Part shown: in pieces, positions 8,800-17,099 of the stretch
How the letters are laid out: each line of letters begins with the position of its first letter
Numbering within the stretch: position 1 is the stretch's first letter
Assembly: GCA_900555125.1 (NCBI GenBank)
Contig: USKH01000002.1
Coordinates: 1 to 21,389, forward strand
DNA length: 21,389 nt
From: an uncultured Clostridium sp.
GTDB taxonomy: Bacteria; Bacillota; Clostridia; Christensenellales; Pumilibacteraceae
Reading direction: 5' to 3'
Program-made: the position numbers and the translations under genes
The notes under the pieces: model-generated
What the model was told of the DNA's origin: nothing
The model's input: the letters and a program-made list of their open reading frames with translations, nothing else
Database searches by the model: none

Positions 8800-9534
8800 A
8801 TGGAACAGTGCAAAGTCATAAAAAACGATTATGTCGCTCCATTCGACATCACCGACGGGAAAGTCCGTCGCGACGCACGGGAAAATAAAAACCGTAAATC
8901 GTCGGAGCAAATAGCGCAAGCGCAACAGATAAGAAAAGAGAGGAACGTAAAATTTCTTAAAGGCGCATCGATGGTCGTTCGTTATATCACCGTTCCGCCC
9001 GTTATGGCTGCCGCACTCATTCTCATAACGTATTTTTCGAATAATGCATTCGTGGGAAGCGTTTGGGATATGCTGGCGGCACTCGGTTTTCTGTGCGTAA
9101 TGCCGATACTTTCCTACCCCGTTCACGCAATAATTCCGCCGCTTAAAAAACGTGGCAGAAAAAGCCAGCGCAACCTTGCCATAATATTTTCCATAACCGG
9201 ATATGCCTGCGGACTTATTCACGCATTCGCGTTTCATGCCGCGCCGCAGCTTTCGGCACTATACCTTACTTACGCAATATCCGGATCTCTCATCGCGATA
9301 TGCACGTTCGCATTCAAATTCAAAGCAAGCGGACACGCAAGCGGCGTTGCAGGCCCCGTTGCGGCGCTTGCGCTTATGGTAAGCCCGTACTATGCATTCG
9401 GAACTATTCTGCTTGTCGCGTGCGCACTGTCCAGTATATATGTAAAACGCCACACCGCTGCCGAATTTATAGCGGGAGCAACCTTTACCGTCGCCGCACT
9501 CTTCCTTTCCATGGCGATTATGGGCGTGCTGTAA
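8800..9534 (+). CDS. PAP2-superfamily-like membrane protein with altered catalytic motifs
   Basis: This is a 244-aa protein with a hydrophilic, charged N-terminus (about 1-55) and then about six hydrophobic segments. It resembles the PAP2 fold of lipid phosphatases: KASGH at 175-179 corresponds to the PSGH motif, and SSIYVKRHTAAE at 211-222 corresponds to SRxxxxxHxxxD. His179 and His218, the two catalytic histidines, are kept. The Arg of the third motif is Ser212 and its Asp is Glu222. The first motif (KxxxxxxRP) is only vaguely matched by the basic stretch at 116-124 and lacks the Pro. It may act on undecaprenyl-, phosphatidyl- or other lipid phosphates, or may have lost activity. The start has an AAGGAG site 7 bases upstream. 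It is transcribed away from the XRE regulator and ends at a clear terminator. Confidence 0.75.
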   Translation: MEQCKVIKNDYVAPFDITDGKVRRDARENKNRKSSEQIAQAQQIRKERNVKFLKGASMVVRYITVPPVMAAALILITYFSNNAFVGSVWDMLAALGFLCVMPILSYPVHAIIPPLKKRGRKSQRNLAIIFSITGYACGLIHAFAFHAAPQLSALYLTYAISGSLIAICTFAFKFKASGHASGVAGPVAALALMVSPYYAFGTILLVACALSSIYVKRHTAAEFIAGATFTVAALFLSMAIMGVL

Positions 9535-9571
9535 TGCGCCGGTATTTCAGACAATAAATCGATAATATATT

Positions 9572-9613
9572 AAAAAACGGAAGCTCATGAATTACACGAA
9601 TTTCCGTTTTTTT
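9572..9613 (+). terminator. Intrinsic terminator after the PAP2-like gene
   Basis: An A-rich/T-rich stem with ACGGAA/TTCCGT at its core (9572-9582 with 9602-9612, 11 bp) has a 19-base loop and ends in a run of T. It lies about 40 bases past the stop codon at 9534. The A-tract on the other side could let it work in both directions. Confidence 0.75.
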
Positions 9614-9697
9614 CTTATCTGTCCGCCCAAGCCGCTTGTTTATAAGTTTACCGAGAATACTTTTTCGGGAGCGCGCAATTTGTTTATCGTTTACTCA

Positions 9698-9734
9698 TTA
9701 AAAAAGACTTAGCGTACTAAACCGTTAAGTCTTT
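9698..9734 (-). terminator. Intrinsic terminator after pfkA
   Basis: AAAGACTTA (9703-9711) pairs with TAAGTCTTT (9726-9734), 9 bp with a 14-base loop. On the minus strand it is followed by a run of T (9705-9700). It lies 29 bases past the pfkA stop and closes this gene cluster; no pyk gene follows. Nothing recognisable lies between the two terminators (9614-9697). Confidence 0.8.
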
Positions 9735-9763
9735 CGTTTATATCGATTTAATCGTCTATTCGA

Positions 9764-10726
9764 TTATCTTGCGACTATCGCGGCAAGGTCGTACAGTTCC
9801 TTATTGAACGTACGCTTCATGTTTACGCCCTCGATGATGTCGATATCGTAAATCTTGTTGTTCTTGATACCGATTATGCGGTTGCCGATACCGTTTTTAA
9901 GCAGATTTACGGCATACGCGCCCATCGTGGTACCGAGATAGCGGTCTTCAGCCGTAGGAGAGCCGCCGCGCTGTAAATGTCCGAGTACCGACGACTTGAT
10001 GTCGAGTTCGGGGAAATGCGCTTTAAGCAGTTTTTCGTAATCTTCCGCATGACCTGCGCCTTCGGCAAGTACGACTATTCCGCTTCTCTTTCCGCTGGCG
10101 CGATATTCGCCCAGTTTTGCCACTACTTCGTCGTCCGTCATGGGAATTTCGGGAACGATAATGACTTCCGCTCCGCCGCCTATTCCGGAATAAAGCGCCA
10201 GATCGCCGCAACGGCGTCCCATAACCTCGACTATCGAAATACGCTCGTGCGAGGACATTGTGTCGCGAATATTGTTGATTGCGTGCAGAATAGTGTTACA
10301 AGCCGTATCGAAACCGAGCGTAAAATCGGTATACGGCAAATCGTTGTCTATTGTTCCGGGAATACCGACGGTGGGGAATCCCTGTTCGCTGAGCACTTTT
10401 GCGCCCATAAACGAGCCGTCGCCGCCGATGACGATAAGTCCTTCTATTCCCGCTTTTCTCAGATTTCTGATGCCCTGCTGCTGACCTTCTTTGGTCTTGA
10501 ATTCGGGACAACGCGCAGTAAGCAGGATAGTGCCTCCGCGCTGAATAATATCGGATACGCTTCTAAGTCCCATGGGAACAAACTGTTCTCTCAAAAGTCC
10601 TTCGTATCCTCTTTCGATTCCCACTACTTCCATACCGCCGACAATTCCGGCTCGTACAACCGCACGTATAGCGGCATTCATTCCGGGCGCGTCTCCGCCA
10701 CTGGTAAGTACACCTATTTTTTTCAT
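9764..10726 (-). CDS. pfkA: ATP-dependent 6-phosphofructokinase
   Basis: This is a cytoplasmic glycolytic enzyme that converts fructose-6-phosphate and ATP to fructose-1,6-bisphosphate. At 320 aa it has the standard length of the bacterial tetrameric PfkA. The N-terminal nucleotide loop is SGGDAPGMNAAIRAVVR. The GGDGS motif near residue 103 carries the Gly typical of ATP-using rather than pyrophosphate-using enzymes. The catalytic segment is GTIDNDLPYTDFTLGFDTA. MGRRCGDLAL and GHLQRGGSPTAEDR are the substrate and effector-side motifs. ATG at 10726 has an AGAGGA site upstream. It follows dnaE by 77 bases and has its own -10 box in that gap, so it can be transcribed with or without dnaE. The dnaE-pfkA order is common in Firmicutes. 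Confidence 0.97.
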   Translation of the reverse strand: MKKIGVLTSGGDAPGMNAAIRAVVRAGIVGGMEVVGIERGYEGLLREQFVPMGLRSVSDIIQRGGTILLTARCPEFKTKEGQQQGIRNLRKAGIEGLIVIGGDGSFMGAKVLSEQGFPTVGIPGTIDNDLPYTDFTLGFDTACNTILHAINNIRDTMSSHERISIVEVMGRRCGDLALYSGIGGGAEVIIVPEIPMTDDEVVAKLGEYRASGKRSGIVVLAEGAGHAEDYEKLLKAHFPELDIKSSVLGHLQRGGSPTAEDRYLGTTMGAYAVNLLKNGIGNRIIGIKNNKIYDIDIIEGVNMKRTFNKELYDLAAIVAR

Positions 10727-10761
10727 GCTTTTTTCCTCTTGAATTATTATCTACTTATGGT

Positions 10762-10790
10762 ATTATAACAGATTATCCGTAAAAAATCTA
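10762..10790 (-). promoter_or_regulatory. Probable pfkA promoter
   Basis: TATAAT on the minus strand (10762-10767) lies 35 bases before the pfkA ATG. The hexamer at 17-base spacing (10785-10790) reads TAGATT, a poor -35, so confidence is moderate. The position, in the only gap between dnaE and pfkA, supports it. Confidence 0.5.
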
Positions 10791-10803
10791 CTGTTTTTCG
10801 GTA

Positions 10804-13800
10804 TTATTCCGCAATTTTTATATTTCCTTCTCCTACAACGGCGTAGGTTTCGAGCAAAAGCGAATTGTTTACGTTTACTTTAAGCCCGAGCGGATACAAT
10901 TTGTTGTCGTCCGTATTTTTGACAAACGAATCGTCGTCGCCCGGATACGCTTTCAATATTTCCTGCAATTTGTCGAAATCGTCCTGCGCGCACTGCTTGA
11001 AAGACATATAAAAGCATATTTTTTTGCTGCTCGACTTTACTTCGCCCTTATTCCACGGTTCTATAGAATCGACCATAAGAGTGTAACCGTTTTCGCTTCC
11101 GCGCAGCTTTCCTTTTATCGTAACCATGCTTTCGGGCTGAAACAGCGGCTTTAACTTTTTGTACTTGAATCCGGTTACCATTACGTCCACCGTTCCGTAC
11201 AGGTCTTCGAGTTTGCCCAAGCCGAATTCGTTGCCCTTTTTGCTGAGCTTTCTGCCTGCTTCCACCAGCATGCCGCCCATAACGACTTCTCTGTTTTCGT
11301 CCACGTCGGGAGCGTCGTTTTCTTCTCTGTCGTCGGTTTCTTCGGAATCCGAGTCATCTTCGTCCTTAATAAGCATCGAAGTATTGAATTCGTACTTTTT
11401 CAGATGGTCGGAATATTCGTCAAGCGGGTGCCCGGTAAGATACACGCCGGCTACCGTTTTTTCCATTTTCAGCTTGTAAAACAAGTCGTATTCTTTAATG
11501 TCGGGATAGGGAAAATCTTCTTCTACGCCGGAAATTTCCTCGTCGAACAGCGAAAACTGACCGGAAAGTTTGGTTTTTTTGTCTTTTATCGCACGGTCGA
11601 GCATCTGTTCGTACACCGCGATAAGCTGACTGCGCGTTTGCCCGAAACAGTCGAACGTACCGGCATATATAAGGCATTCGAGTTGCTTTTTGTTAATATG
11701 CCCGCTTGCCATACGATTTATGAAATTAACAAAGTTTTTGAAATCCCCGTTTTTCTCGCGTTCGGCAACTATTTCCTCTATCGCGTTGTACCCCACGCCT
11801 TTTATCGCCGCCATGCCTATTCGTACGTTTCCGTCTTCAACCGAGAAATCGCTGTACGAACGGTTTATGTTCGGTGGATAAACTTTGTAGCCGTGATCTT
11901 TGAGGTAGGTAAGATAGTTGGTTATTTCCCCCATATCGGTAATACGATTGTTGAGAATTGCCGTAAAGAACTCGACTGTATAATAACATTTGAGATACGC
12001 CGCCTGATAGGACAGATATCCGTATGCGCATGCGTGAGATTTATTAAACGCATAGGACGCAAACTGAGTCATATCGTCGAAAATCTTGTTTGCGACCGCT
12101 TCCGGAACGCCGGTGGCTATCGCGCCGGGAACGTTTATCTTTTCGTTGTGCAAGCCGTGAATGAATATCTGACGCTCGGCAGCCATTGCGGCGGCCTTCT
12201 TCTTGCTCATTATTCGACGCACGATGTCTGCTCTCCCCAAGGAGTATCCGCCGAGAGCCTGAACGAGTTTCATGACCTGCTCCTGATAAACCATTACGCC
12301 GTACGTGACGTTGAGAATGGGCTCGCACAAAGGATGGTCGTATTTAATCTCGTCGGGATGTTTTTTATTGTAAATATATTCCGGTATCTTATCCATAGGT
12401 CCCGGACGATAAAGTGAAATTCCTGCTATTATATCTTCGAGAGAGGACGGTTTCAGGTCGCGCATAAATTTCTTCATGCCCTCGGATTCCAGCTGAAACA
12501 CGGCATGCGTATCGCCGTTACCCACCATTTCGAAAACCTTGTCGTCGTCATACGTAAACCCGTTGTAAAAGTCAACGTCCACTCCGCGCGTTTTCTTTAT
12601 TATATTTATCGCTTTGGTAATGTCGGTTACGGTACGCAGTCCCAAAAAGTCCATTTTGAGAAGTCCGAGTTCCTCGCACTCTATCATATTGAACTGCGTG
12701 ACTATAATTCCTTCGCTCGATTTTGCCATAGGAATATGATCGGCTATCGGGTCGCGGCAAATAATAACGCCTGCCGCGTGCATACCCGTCTGGCGCGGCA
12801 TACCCTCTATTTTCATAGCCATATCCAGTATGCTTTTCAGCTGCGGATCGGTTTCGTACATTTCTTTAAGCTCGGGAACAACGGGGTTTTCGTCGGGCTT
12901 GAGCGGCGGTAAAAGTCCGAGAATATGACCTATGTGGTTTTTACCCATCATTTTGGGCATAAGCTTGGTTATCGAGTTTACGACGTCGAACGGCATATTG
13001 AACACTCGCGCCACGTCCTTTATCGCAGCTTTCGCCGCCATGGTGCCGAAGGTGACTATCTGCGAAGTGTTGGCTCTGCCGTACTTTTCGATGACGTATT
13101 CAACCGTGCGCTCGCGTCCGTCCACGCAGAAGTCGACGTCGAAGTCGGGGTTGGATACACGTTCCGGGTTTAAGAATCGCTCGAAGAACAGATTATATTT
13201 AAGCGGATCGACTTTGGTTATGCCGATTGCGTACGCCACTATACTGCCGACGCCGCTGCCTCGTCCGGGTCCTACCGGAACGCCGTGCGTTTCCGACCAG
13301 TTGATGTAGTCCCACACGACCAGGAAGTATTCGACGAAGTGCATGCTGCTTATTATCCCCAGTTCGTACTCAGCGCGCGAACGTATTTCTTCGGTAACGT
13401 TGCCGTATTTCTTTTTAAGCCCCTCGTACGTAAGCCTGCGGATAAAATCCTCGGGCGTCGAGCCGTCTTCCGGAATGTAAAACGGATTAAGCGGTTCGCG
13501 GCGGAAAAAATAGCACTCGCATTTATCCGCTATTTCAATCGTATTGGCGAGTGCCTCGGGGAGCATCGGGAACACCTTTTCCATTTCTTCGGCGGTTTTG
13601 AGATAAAACTCGCGCGTCGGAAAATATCCGTCGTCGTTTGACGGGAGTGAAATGTCCGCAGCCTGTTCTTTAAGCTCGGTTTCGAGGTCGAGCGTACGAC
13701 GGAACGAAATGCATTGCAGCACCTTTTGCATAAGGCTGTCCTCTTTGTTGAGGTAATGCACGTCGTTGGTTGCCACTATTTTCACTCCGCGGTCGCGCGC

Positions 13801-14430
13801 CACTTTTATAAGTAGCGGCAGAATGCGCTTCTGATCGGCAATGTTGTGATCCTGAATTTCGACGTAGTAGTCGTCGCCGAACAGCGCCTTGTATCTGTCC
13901 ACTACCTCATACGCCTTGTCCATATCGTTATTAAGCAGTGCCTGCGGAAGTTCGCCGGCAAGGCACGCGGAAAGACAGATTATGCCCTCGGCGTGGTCTT
14001 TAAGCAGATTGAAATCTATTCTCGGCTTGTAGTAAAGCCCGCGGGTATAGCCCTCGCTGACCATTTTTATAAGATTTTTATAGCCGGTTTCGTTTTTTGC
14101 AAGCAGCACGAGGTGATTGAGTTTGGGCATTTTTCCGCCTGCGGCAACGCGCACGTCCATGTTTTCGGTGACGTATACTTCGCACCCGATAATTGGTTTT
14201 ACCTTAAACGGGCGGCGTTCCTTTATAAAATCGAACGGATCGGCTTTTGGATCGGTGTAACGGATTGCCGTTTTTACGAATTCGAGCGCGCCGTACATAT
14301 TTCCGTGATCGGTAATTGCGACAGCGGGCATGCCCAGTTTTCCGCACTTATCGAAAATAGCCGGAAGACGCGTAGCGCCGTCCAGCAAACTGTATTCTGT
14401 GTGTAAATGTAAATGAACGAAATCGGGCAT
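10804..14430 (-). CDS. dnaE: DNA polymerase III alpha subunit, DnaE type
   Basis: This is a replicative C-family DNA polymerase of 1208 aa. The N-terminal PHP domain starts with HLHTEYSLLDGA and TDHGNMYGA. The polymerase core has GPGRGSGVGS and the acidic triad in PDFDVDF (Asp 429, 431, 433), with the further Asp in KMDFLGLRT. SHACAYGYLSYQ is the fingers motif. The C-terminal part carries the helix-hairpin-helix region and an OB-fold (GGMLVEAGRKLSKKG onward). Between them, at about 1019-1047, is a very acidic linker of Asp and Glu. No 3'-5' exonuclease insert is seen, so it is DnaE and not PolC. The ATG overlaps the whiA stop as TGATG, with an AAGGAG site inside the end of whiA, so the two are translationally coupled. 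Confidence 0.97.
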   Translation of the reverse strand: MPDFVHLHLHTEYSLLDGATRLPAIFDKCGKLGMPAVAITDHGNMYGALEFVKTAIRYTDPKADPFDFIKERRPFKVKPIIGCEVYVTENMDVRVAAGGKMPKLNHLVLLAKNETGYKNLIKMVSEGYTRGLYYKPRIDFNLLKDHAEGIICLSACLAGELPQALLNNDMDKAYEVVDRYKALFGDDYYVEIQDHNIADQKRILPLLIKVARDRGVKIVATNDVHYLNKEDSLMQKVLQCISFRRTLDLETELKEQAADISLPSNDDGYFPTREFYLKTAEEMEKVFPMLPEALANTIEIADKCECYFFRREPLNPFYIPEDGSTPEDFIRRLTYEGLKKKYGNVTEEIRSRAEYELGIISSMHFVEYFLVVWDYINWSETHGVPVGPGRGSGVGSIVAYAIGITKVDPLKYNLFFERFLNPERVSNPDFDVDFCVDGRERTVEYVIEKYGRANTSQIVTFGTMAAKAAIKDVARVFNMPFDVVNSITKLMPKMMGKNHIGHILGLLPPLKPDENPVVPELKEMYETDPQLKSILDMAMKIEGMPRQTGMHAAGVIICRDPIADHIPMAKSSEGIIVTQFNMIECEELGLLKMDFLGLRTVTDITKAINIIKKTRGVDVDFYNGFTYDDDKVFEMVGNGDTHAVFQLESEGMKKFMRDLKPSSLEDIIAGISLYRPGPMDKIPEYIYNKKHPDEIKYDHPLCEPILNVTYGVMVYQEQVMKLVQALGGYSLGRADIVRRIMSKKKAAAMAAERQIFIHGLHNEKINVPGAIATGVPEAVANKIFDDMTQFASYAFNKSHACAYGYLSYQAAYLKCYYTVEFFTAILNNRITDMGEITNYLTYLKDHGYKVYPPNINRSYSDFSVEDGNVRIGMAAIKGVGYNAIEEIVAEREKNGDFKNFVNFINRMASGHINKKQLECLIYAGTFDCFGQTRSQLIAVYEQMLDRAIKDKKTKLSGQFSLFDEEISGVEEDFPYPDIKEYDLFYKLKMEKTVAGVYLTGHPLDEYSDHLKKYEFNTSMLIKDEDDSDSEETDDREENDAPDVDENREVVMGGMLVEAGRKLSKKGNEFGLGKLEDLYGTVDVMVTGFKYKKLKPLFQPESMVTIKGKLRGSENGYTLMVDSIEPWNKGEVKSSSKKICFYMSFKQCAQDDFDKLQEILKAYPGDDDSFVKNTDDNKLYPLGLKVNVNNSLLLETYAVVGEGNIKIAE

Positions 14431-15332
14431 CAGTTTTTCTCCTTTGTGTTTTCGGCAAGCTCGACAATCTTGTTAAGCCTGTTTTTGACCGTGCTTCTGG
14501 CAATGCCGGTCAAAGAGGATATTTCGGCAAGGCTGAGTTCGGGATTGTCGGTGCGACACTCGGCAACTTCTATCAGTTTTTCGGGCAAAAGCTCGTATTG
14601 TCCGCTTTTTTTCAGCTTTTTGATGGCTTCTATCTGTCTTACGGCAGCGTCCACCGTTTTGCCGATATTGGCATATTCGCAGTTGTTTACGCGGTTTGAG
14701 CGACGGCGCACGTCGCGTATGGCAAGCTCGTCGTTAAGCGCGATGACCGCCTTACTGGCACCGGTAAGAGCCAGACAGTCGCACACCGTTTCGCTGCCCT
14801 TTAAGTATACTATTATTTTTTTTTCGCGCACTATTGTTTTTGCGGGAAGAGAAAATCTCTCCAGAAGCGAGGAAAAATCGGCGGCGAACTCGGGATTGGA
14901 CACGCCGAATTCGAGATGATAGCCGGCTTTTGCCGAAATGCTGCCTGCTCCCAAAAATACTCCGCGAATATAATTGACCGCACAACAGTCGCTTTCGACA
15001 AGCGATGGCAAAATGCCTTCCTCTACAACGGTGTGACCGTCTTCGAGCCTGAAAATGCCAACGTCGTGCATAACCAGCATTGCCGCGTCGCCGCTTAAAA
15101 TAAGCTTTCTGCCCGCCTTTATCGGCTCGAATCCGTAAAAATCTATTATTATGGAAGAGGTTTTTTCCAGCAGCTCTTCGTTTTCGGAAACAATCTCCAC
15201 CGCAAGCGTTTTATCTCGTATGACAACCGAACCTGTGGAGTGTATAACAGCCGATAAAAACGCCGTGCGACAGCAATCGGCGCCGAATTTAAGCTTTACC
15301 ACTTCGTTTTTTGCAAGTTGAGAATAGTTCAC
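14430..15332 (-). CDS. whiA: WhiA, LAGLIDADG-like DNA-binding regulator
   Basis: WhiA is a conserved Gram-positive protein linked to sporulation control in Streptomyces and to cell division and chromosome segregation in Bacillus. At 300 aa the length is normal. The N-terminal half has the degenerate homing-endonuclease fold (CCRTAFLSAVIHSTGSV and YIRGVFLGAGSISAKAGYHLEF, residues about 20-36 and 121-142). NRVNNCEYANIGKTV is a family signature. The C-terminal HTH is at about 265-296 (LSLAEISSLTGIARSTVKNRL). The start is GTG at 15332; it overlaps the PHP gene stop by 4 bases (GTGA) and has an AGGAG site 9 bases upstream. In many Firmicutes rapZ and yvcK precede whiA, but here PHP abuts it directly. 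Confidence 0.95.
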   Translation of the reverse strand: MNYSQLAKNEVVKLKFGADCCRTAFLSAVIHSTGSVVIRDKTLAVEIVSENEELLEKTSSIIIDFYGFEPIKAGRKLILSGDAAMLVMHDVGIFRLEDGHTVVEEGILPSLVESDCCAVNYIRGVFLGAGSISAKAGYHLEFGVSNPEFAADFSSLLERFSLPAKTIVREKKIIVYLKGSETVCDCLALTGASKAVIALNDELAIRDVRRRSNRVNNCEYANIGKTVDAAVRQIEAIKKLKKSGQYELLPEKLIEVAECRTDNPELSLAEISSLTGIARSTVKNRLNKIVELAENTKEKN

Positions 15333-16084
15333 TTTTTCCGACTCCTGAAAACCGGTTTTTTATCGAAATTCGCAATTCTTTCGGCAGGAATATGCAGTCT
15401 GTCGACAACAGTTTGCGGCACCGAAAAGTCGCCTACCTTACCGGGAGAATGAGCGTCGCTGTCCACAATGAAATCAACGCCGTTCTCAATCATTTTTTCT
15501 ATTTCCGCATCTGTAAGATTTACGCGCTTGCCGTTAAGTTCGACCAGCGTTCCGAAATGCTTGCAGGCTTTCGCCACTTCCACGGCGTCGGCGCAAATTG
15601 CGTAGTTCATATGCGAAATAATGTCTATTTTATGTTTTTCGAGCATTTTGATATATGCGTCGGTATTGCGGACAATGTTTTTTTTGCCGGACTTCCCGAT
15701 TGCGGAATACCAAAGATTAGGCAGCGCAAACGAAAAAGCCTGTCCGAAATTTTGGGGATAAGCTCCCTTGTGGAAGCCGCACACAACAATGTCAAGAAGT
15801 TTTTCTTCGCCCTCTTTAAGATCTATATCGCCATTGCTTGAAATGAGATTGCATTCAAGCCCGACGTACACTTTGACATCGTCGTATTTTTTATTAAGCT
15901 CGTCGGCCCGGGCGCGCATAACAGGGAAAGCACTTCGCTTTACCGCATACGCCATATGCCCGAACCCGTGGTCGGTTATTGCTATTTCTTTCAGTCCGAG
16001 AGCGCGCGCAGAAGCTACGTTATCCTCGACGGATCCCGTGCCGTGGCTGAATGTCGTGTGAGTGTGGTAATCTCCGAAATACAT
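15329..16084 (-). CDS. PHP-domain metal-dependent phosphoesterase
   Basis: This 251-aa cytoplasmic protein belongs to the PHP (polymerase and histidinol phosphatase) superfamily, nearest to YcdX/PolX-type stand-alone members. The trinuclear metal ligands are visible as DYHTHTTFSHG (residues 5-15), ITDHGFGH, GLECN, CGFHKG, ISHMN and DSDAHSP, so it should be an active hydrolase. The substrate is not known. I place the start at ATG 16084, one codon inside the longest frame (TTG at 16087): CGGAGA lies with 7 bases between GGAG and the ATG, and the ATG overlaps the murB stop as TGATG, the same junction seen between whiA and dnaE. Its position between murB and whiA matches clostridial genomes, where a PHP gene commonly sits there. 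Confidence 0.9.
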   Translation of the reverse strand: MYFGDYHTHTTFSHGTGSVEDNVASARALGLKEIAITDHGFGHMAYAVKRSAFPVMRARADELNKKYDDVKVYVGLECNLISSNGDIDLKEGEEKLLDIVVCGFHKGAYPQNFGQAFSFALPNLWYSAIGKSGKKNIVRNTDAYIKMLEKHKIDIISHMNYAICADAVEVAKACKHFGTLVELNGKRVNLTDAEIEKMIENGVDFIVDSDAHSPGKVGDFSVPQTVVDRLHIPAERIANFDKKPVFRSRKK

Positions 16085-16890
16085 CAAAAATCTCCGAATA
16101 TCTTTATCTCGCGTTCGGGAATAAACCCGAATGCACTCTCTGTCTTTTGTTCGATTAAATTTATAAGCTCGTACACGTCGGCGGACGACGCTCCGCAGTC
16201 GTTTACAATGAAATTCGCGTGCTTTTCCGAAATTTTCGCACCGCCGATCCGCTGCCCTTTGAGACCGAGTTGGTCAATGATTTTGCCCATCGATAGTCCG
16301 GGGGGATTTTTAAACGTACAACCTGCGGATTTTCCTTTGGGCTGACGCGCACGCGTTTGCTTCGCTTTTTTAAGGTTTTTTTCTATTTCCGAAAAATGCC
16401 GCTTTAATAAATTAAGTTGGGCGGAAATTATTACGTCGCCGGGCAAAAAGCCGCTGCCGCGATAACGAAAGCCGCATTCAACGCGCGTTAAGTTTATTAC
16501 GTTGCCGCTTCTGAAAACGGTTACGCTATTCACAAGGGACGAAATATCGCTGCCGTTCGCGCCTGCGTTTCCGACTATTGCGCCGCCAAGCGTTCCGGGA
16601 AGCCCCCACGCCCATTCCAGTCCGCCAAGACCGGATAGCGTTGCCCGAGCGCAGATGCGACTTAACTTTTCGCCCGAATACGCCGTAACCTTTTCTGCAG
16701 AAAATTCCGCTCCCTCAACGCGGTTTATTATAAAATCGGGAAGATTTCGCTCGCCCGCAAGCACGTTACTGCCTCCGCCGAGTATCACGGAATTGCACTC
16801 GCACAATTCTTCGGGCTTTTCCGCCACGAAAATGCGGGTCTTTCCGCCCACGCCCAAAGTCGTATAGCGAAACAAAAAATCTTCACGCAT
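16084..16890 (-). CDS. murB: UDP-N-acetylenolpyruvoylglucosamine reductase
   Basis: MurB is a cytoplasmic FAD enzyme that reduces UDP-GlcNAc-enolpyruvate to UDP-MurNAc in peptidoglycan precursor synthesis. FAD-binding motifs are TTLGVGG, LGGGSNVL and GLEWAWGLPGTLGGAIVGNAGANG. The reductase motif is SAGCTFKNP with Cys191 where many family members have the catalytic Ser. The terminal Glu is kept in PEREIKIFG (about 261). At 268 aa it is the short form, lacking the extra loop of E. coli MurB, and the N-terminus before TTLGVGG is only 9 residues. The start is uncertain: ATG at 16890 has AGAGG upstream, but a near-consensus -10 box ends 2 bases before it. An alternative is TTG at 16875. It is the first gene of the cluster. 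Confidence 0.93.
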   Translation of the reverse strand: MREDFLFRYTTLGVGGKTRIFVAEKPEELCECNSVILGGGSNVLAGERNLPDFIINRVEGAEFSAEKVTAYSGEKLSRICARATLSGLGGLEWAWGLPGTLGGAIVGNAGANGSDISSLVNSVTVFRSGNVINLTRVECGFRYRGSGFLPGDVIISAQLNLLKRHFSEIEKNLKKAKQTRARQPKGKSAGCTFKNPPGLSMGKIIDQLGLKGQRIGGAKISEKHANFIVNDCGASSADVYELINLIEQKTESAFGFIPEREIKIFGDF

Positions 16891-16892
16891 AC

Positions 16893-16921
16893 ATTATACC
16901 TCTTTTATGTGAATTTTTCAA
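16893..16921 (-). promoter_or_regulatory. Promoter overlapping the murB start region
   Basis: On the minus strand TTGAAA (16916-16921), a 17-base spacer and TATAAT (16893-16898). The -10 box ends 2 bases before the annotated ATG, so its start site would fall inside the first codons. Either murB begins at a later codon on this transcript, or a further upstream promoter serves the longer form. No better promoter was found in the rest of the gap (16922-17073). Confidence 0.55.
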
Positions 16922-17073
16922 GTGTTTTTCAGTTTTGCTTTGCAGAAATTTACTGCGCGAAAAAACGCTTTTCGTTAAGATATAATATATGCCGTACTGC
17001 GTATGTTTTTGACCCCGAAACGTGTATTTAACAGAGAAATAATAAAAAAATTTCGGGTTTAACTTTACCTTAT

Positions 17074-17097
17074 AAAAAAAACTACCCGTAAGGGCAG
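17074..17097 (-). terminator. Intrinsic terminator after tcdA
   Basis: On the minus strand CTGCCC pairs with GGGTAG around a TTAC loop (17082-17097, one G-T pair), followed by eight T. It starts 2 bases past the tcdA stop and closes the metal operon. Confidence 0.8.
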
Positions 17098-17099
17098 CT

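Noticed and set aside
8569..9237. Upstream extension of the XRE regulator frame to 9237
   Set aside because: It runs antisense to the PAP2-like gene, has no recognisable domain, and the HTH domain begins exactly at the ATG at 8568, where a good promoter ends.
17014..17057. CCCGAAA / TTTCGGG inverted repeat downstream of tcdA
   Set aside because: Only 7 bp with a 30-base spacer in AT-rich sequence; a better terminator already sits at 17074-17097, so I give it no function.
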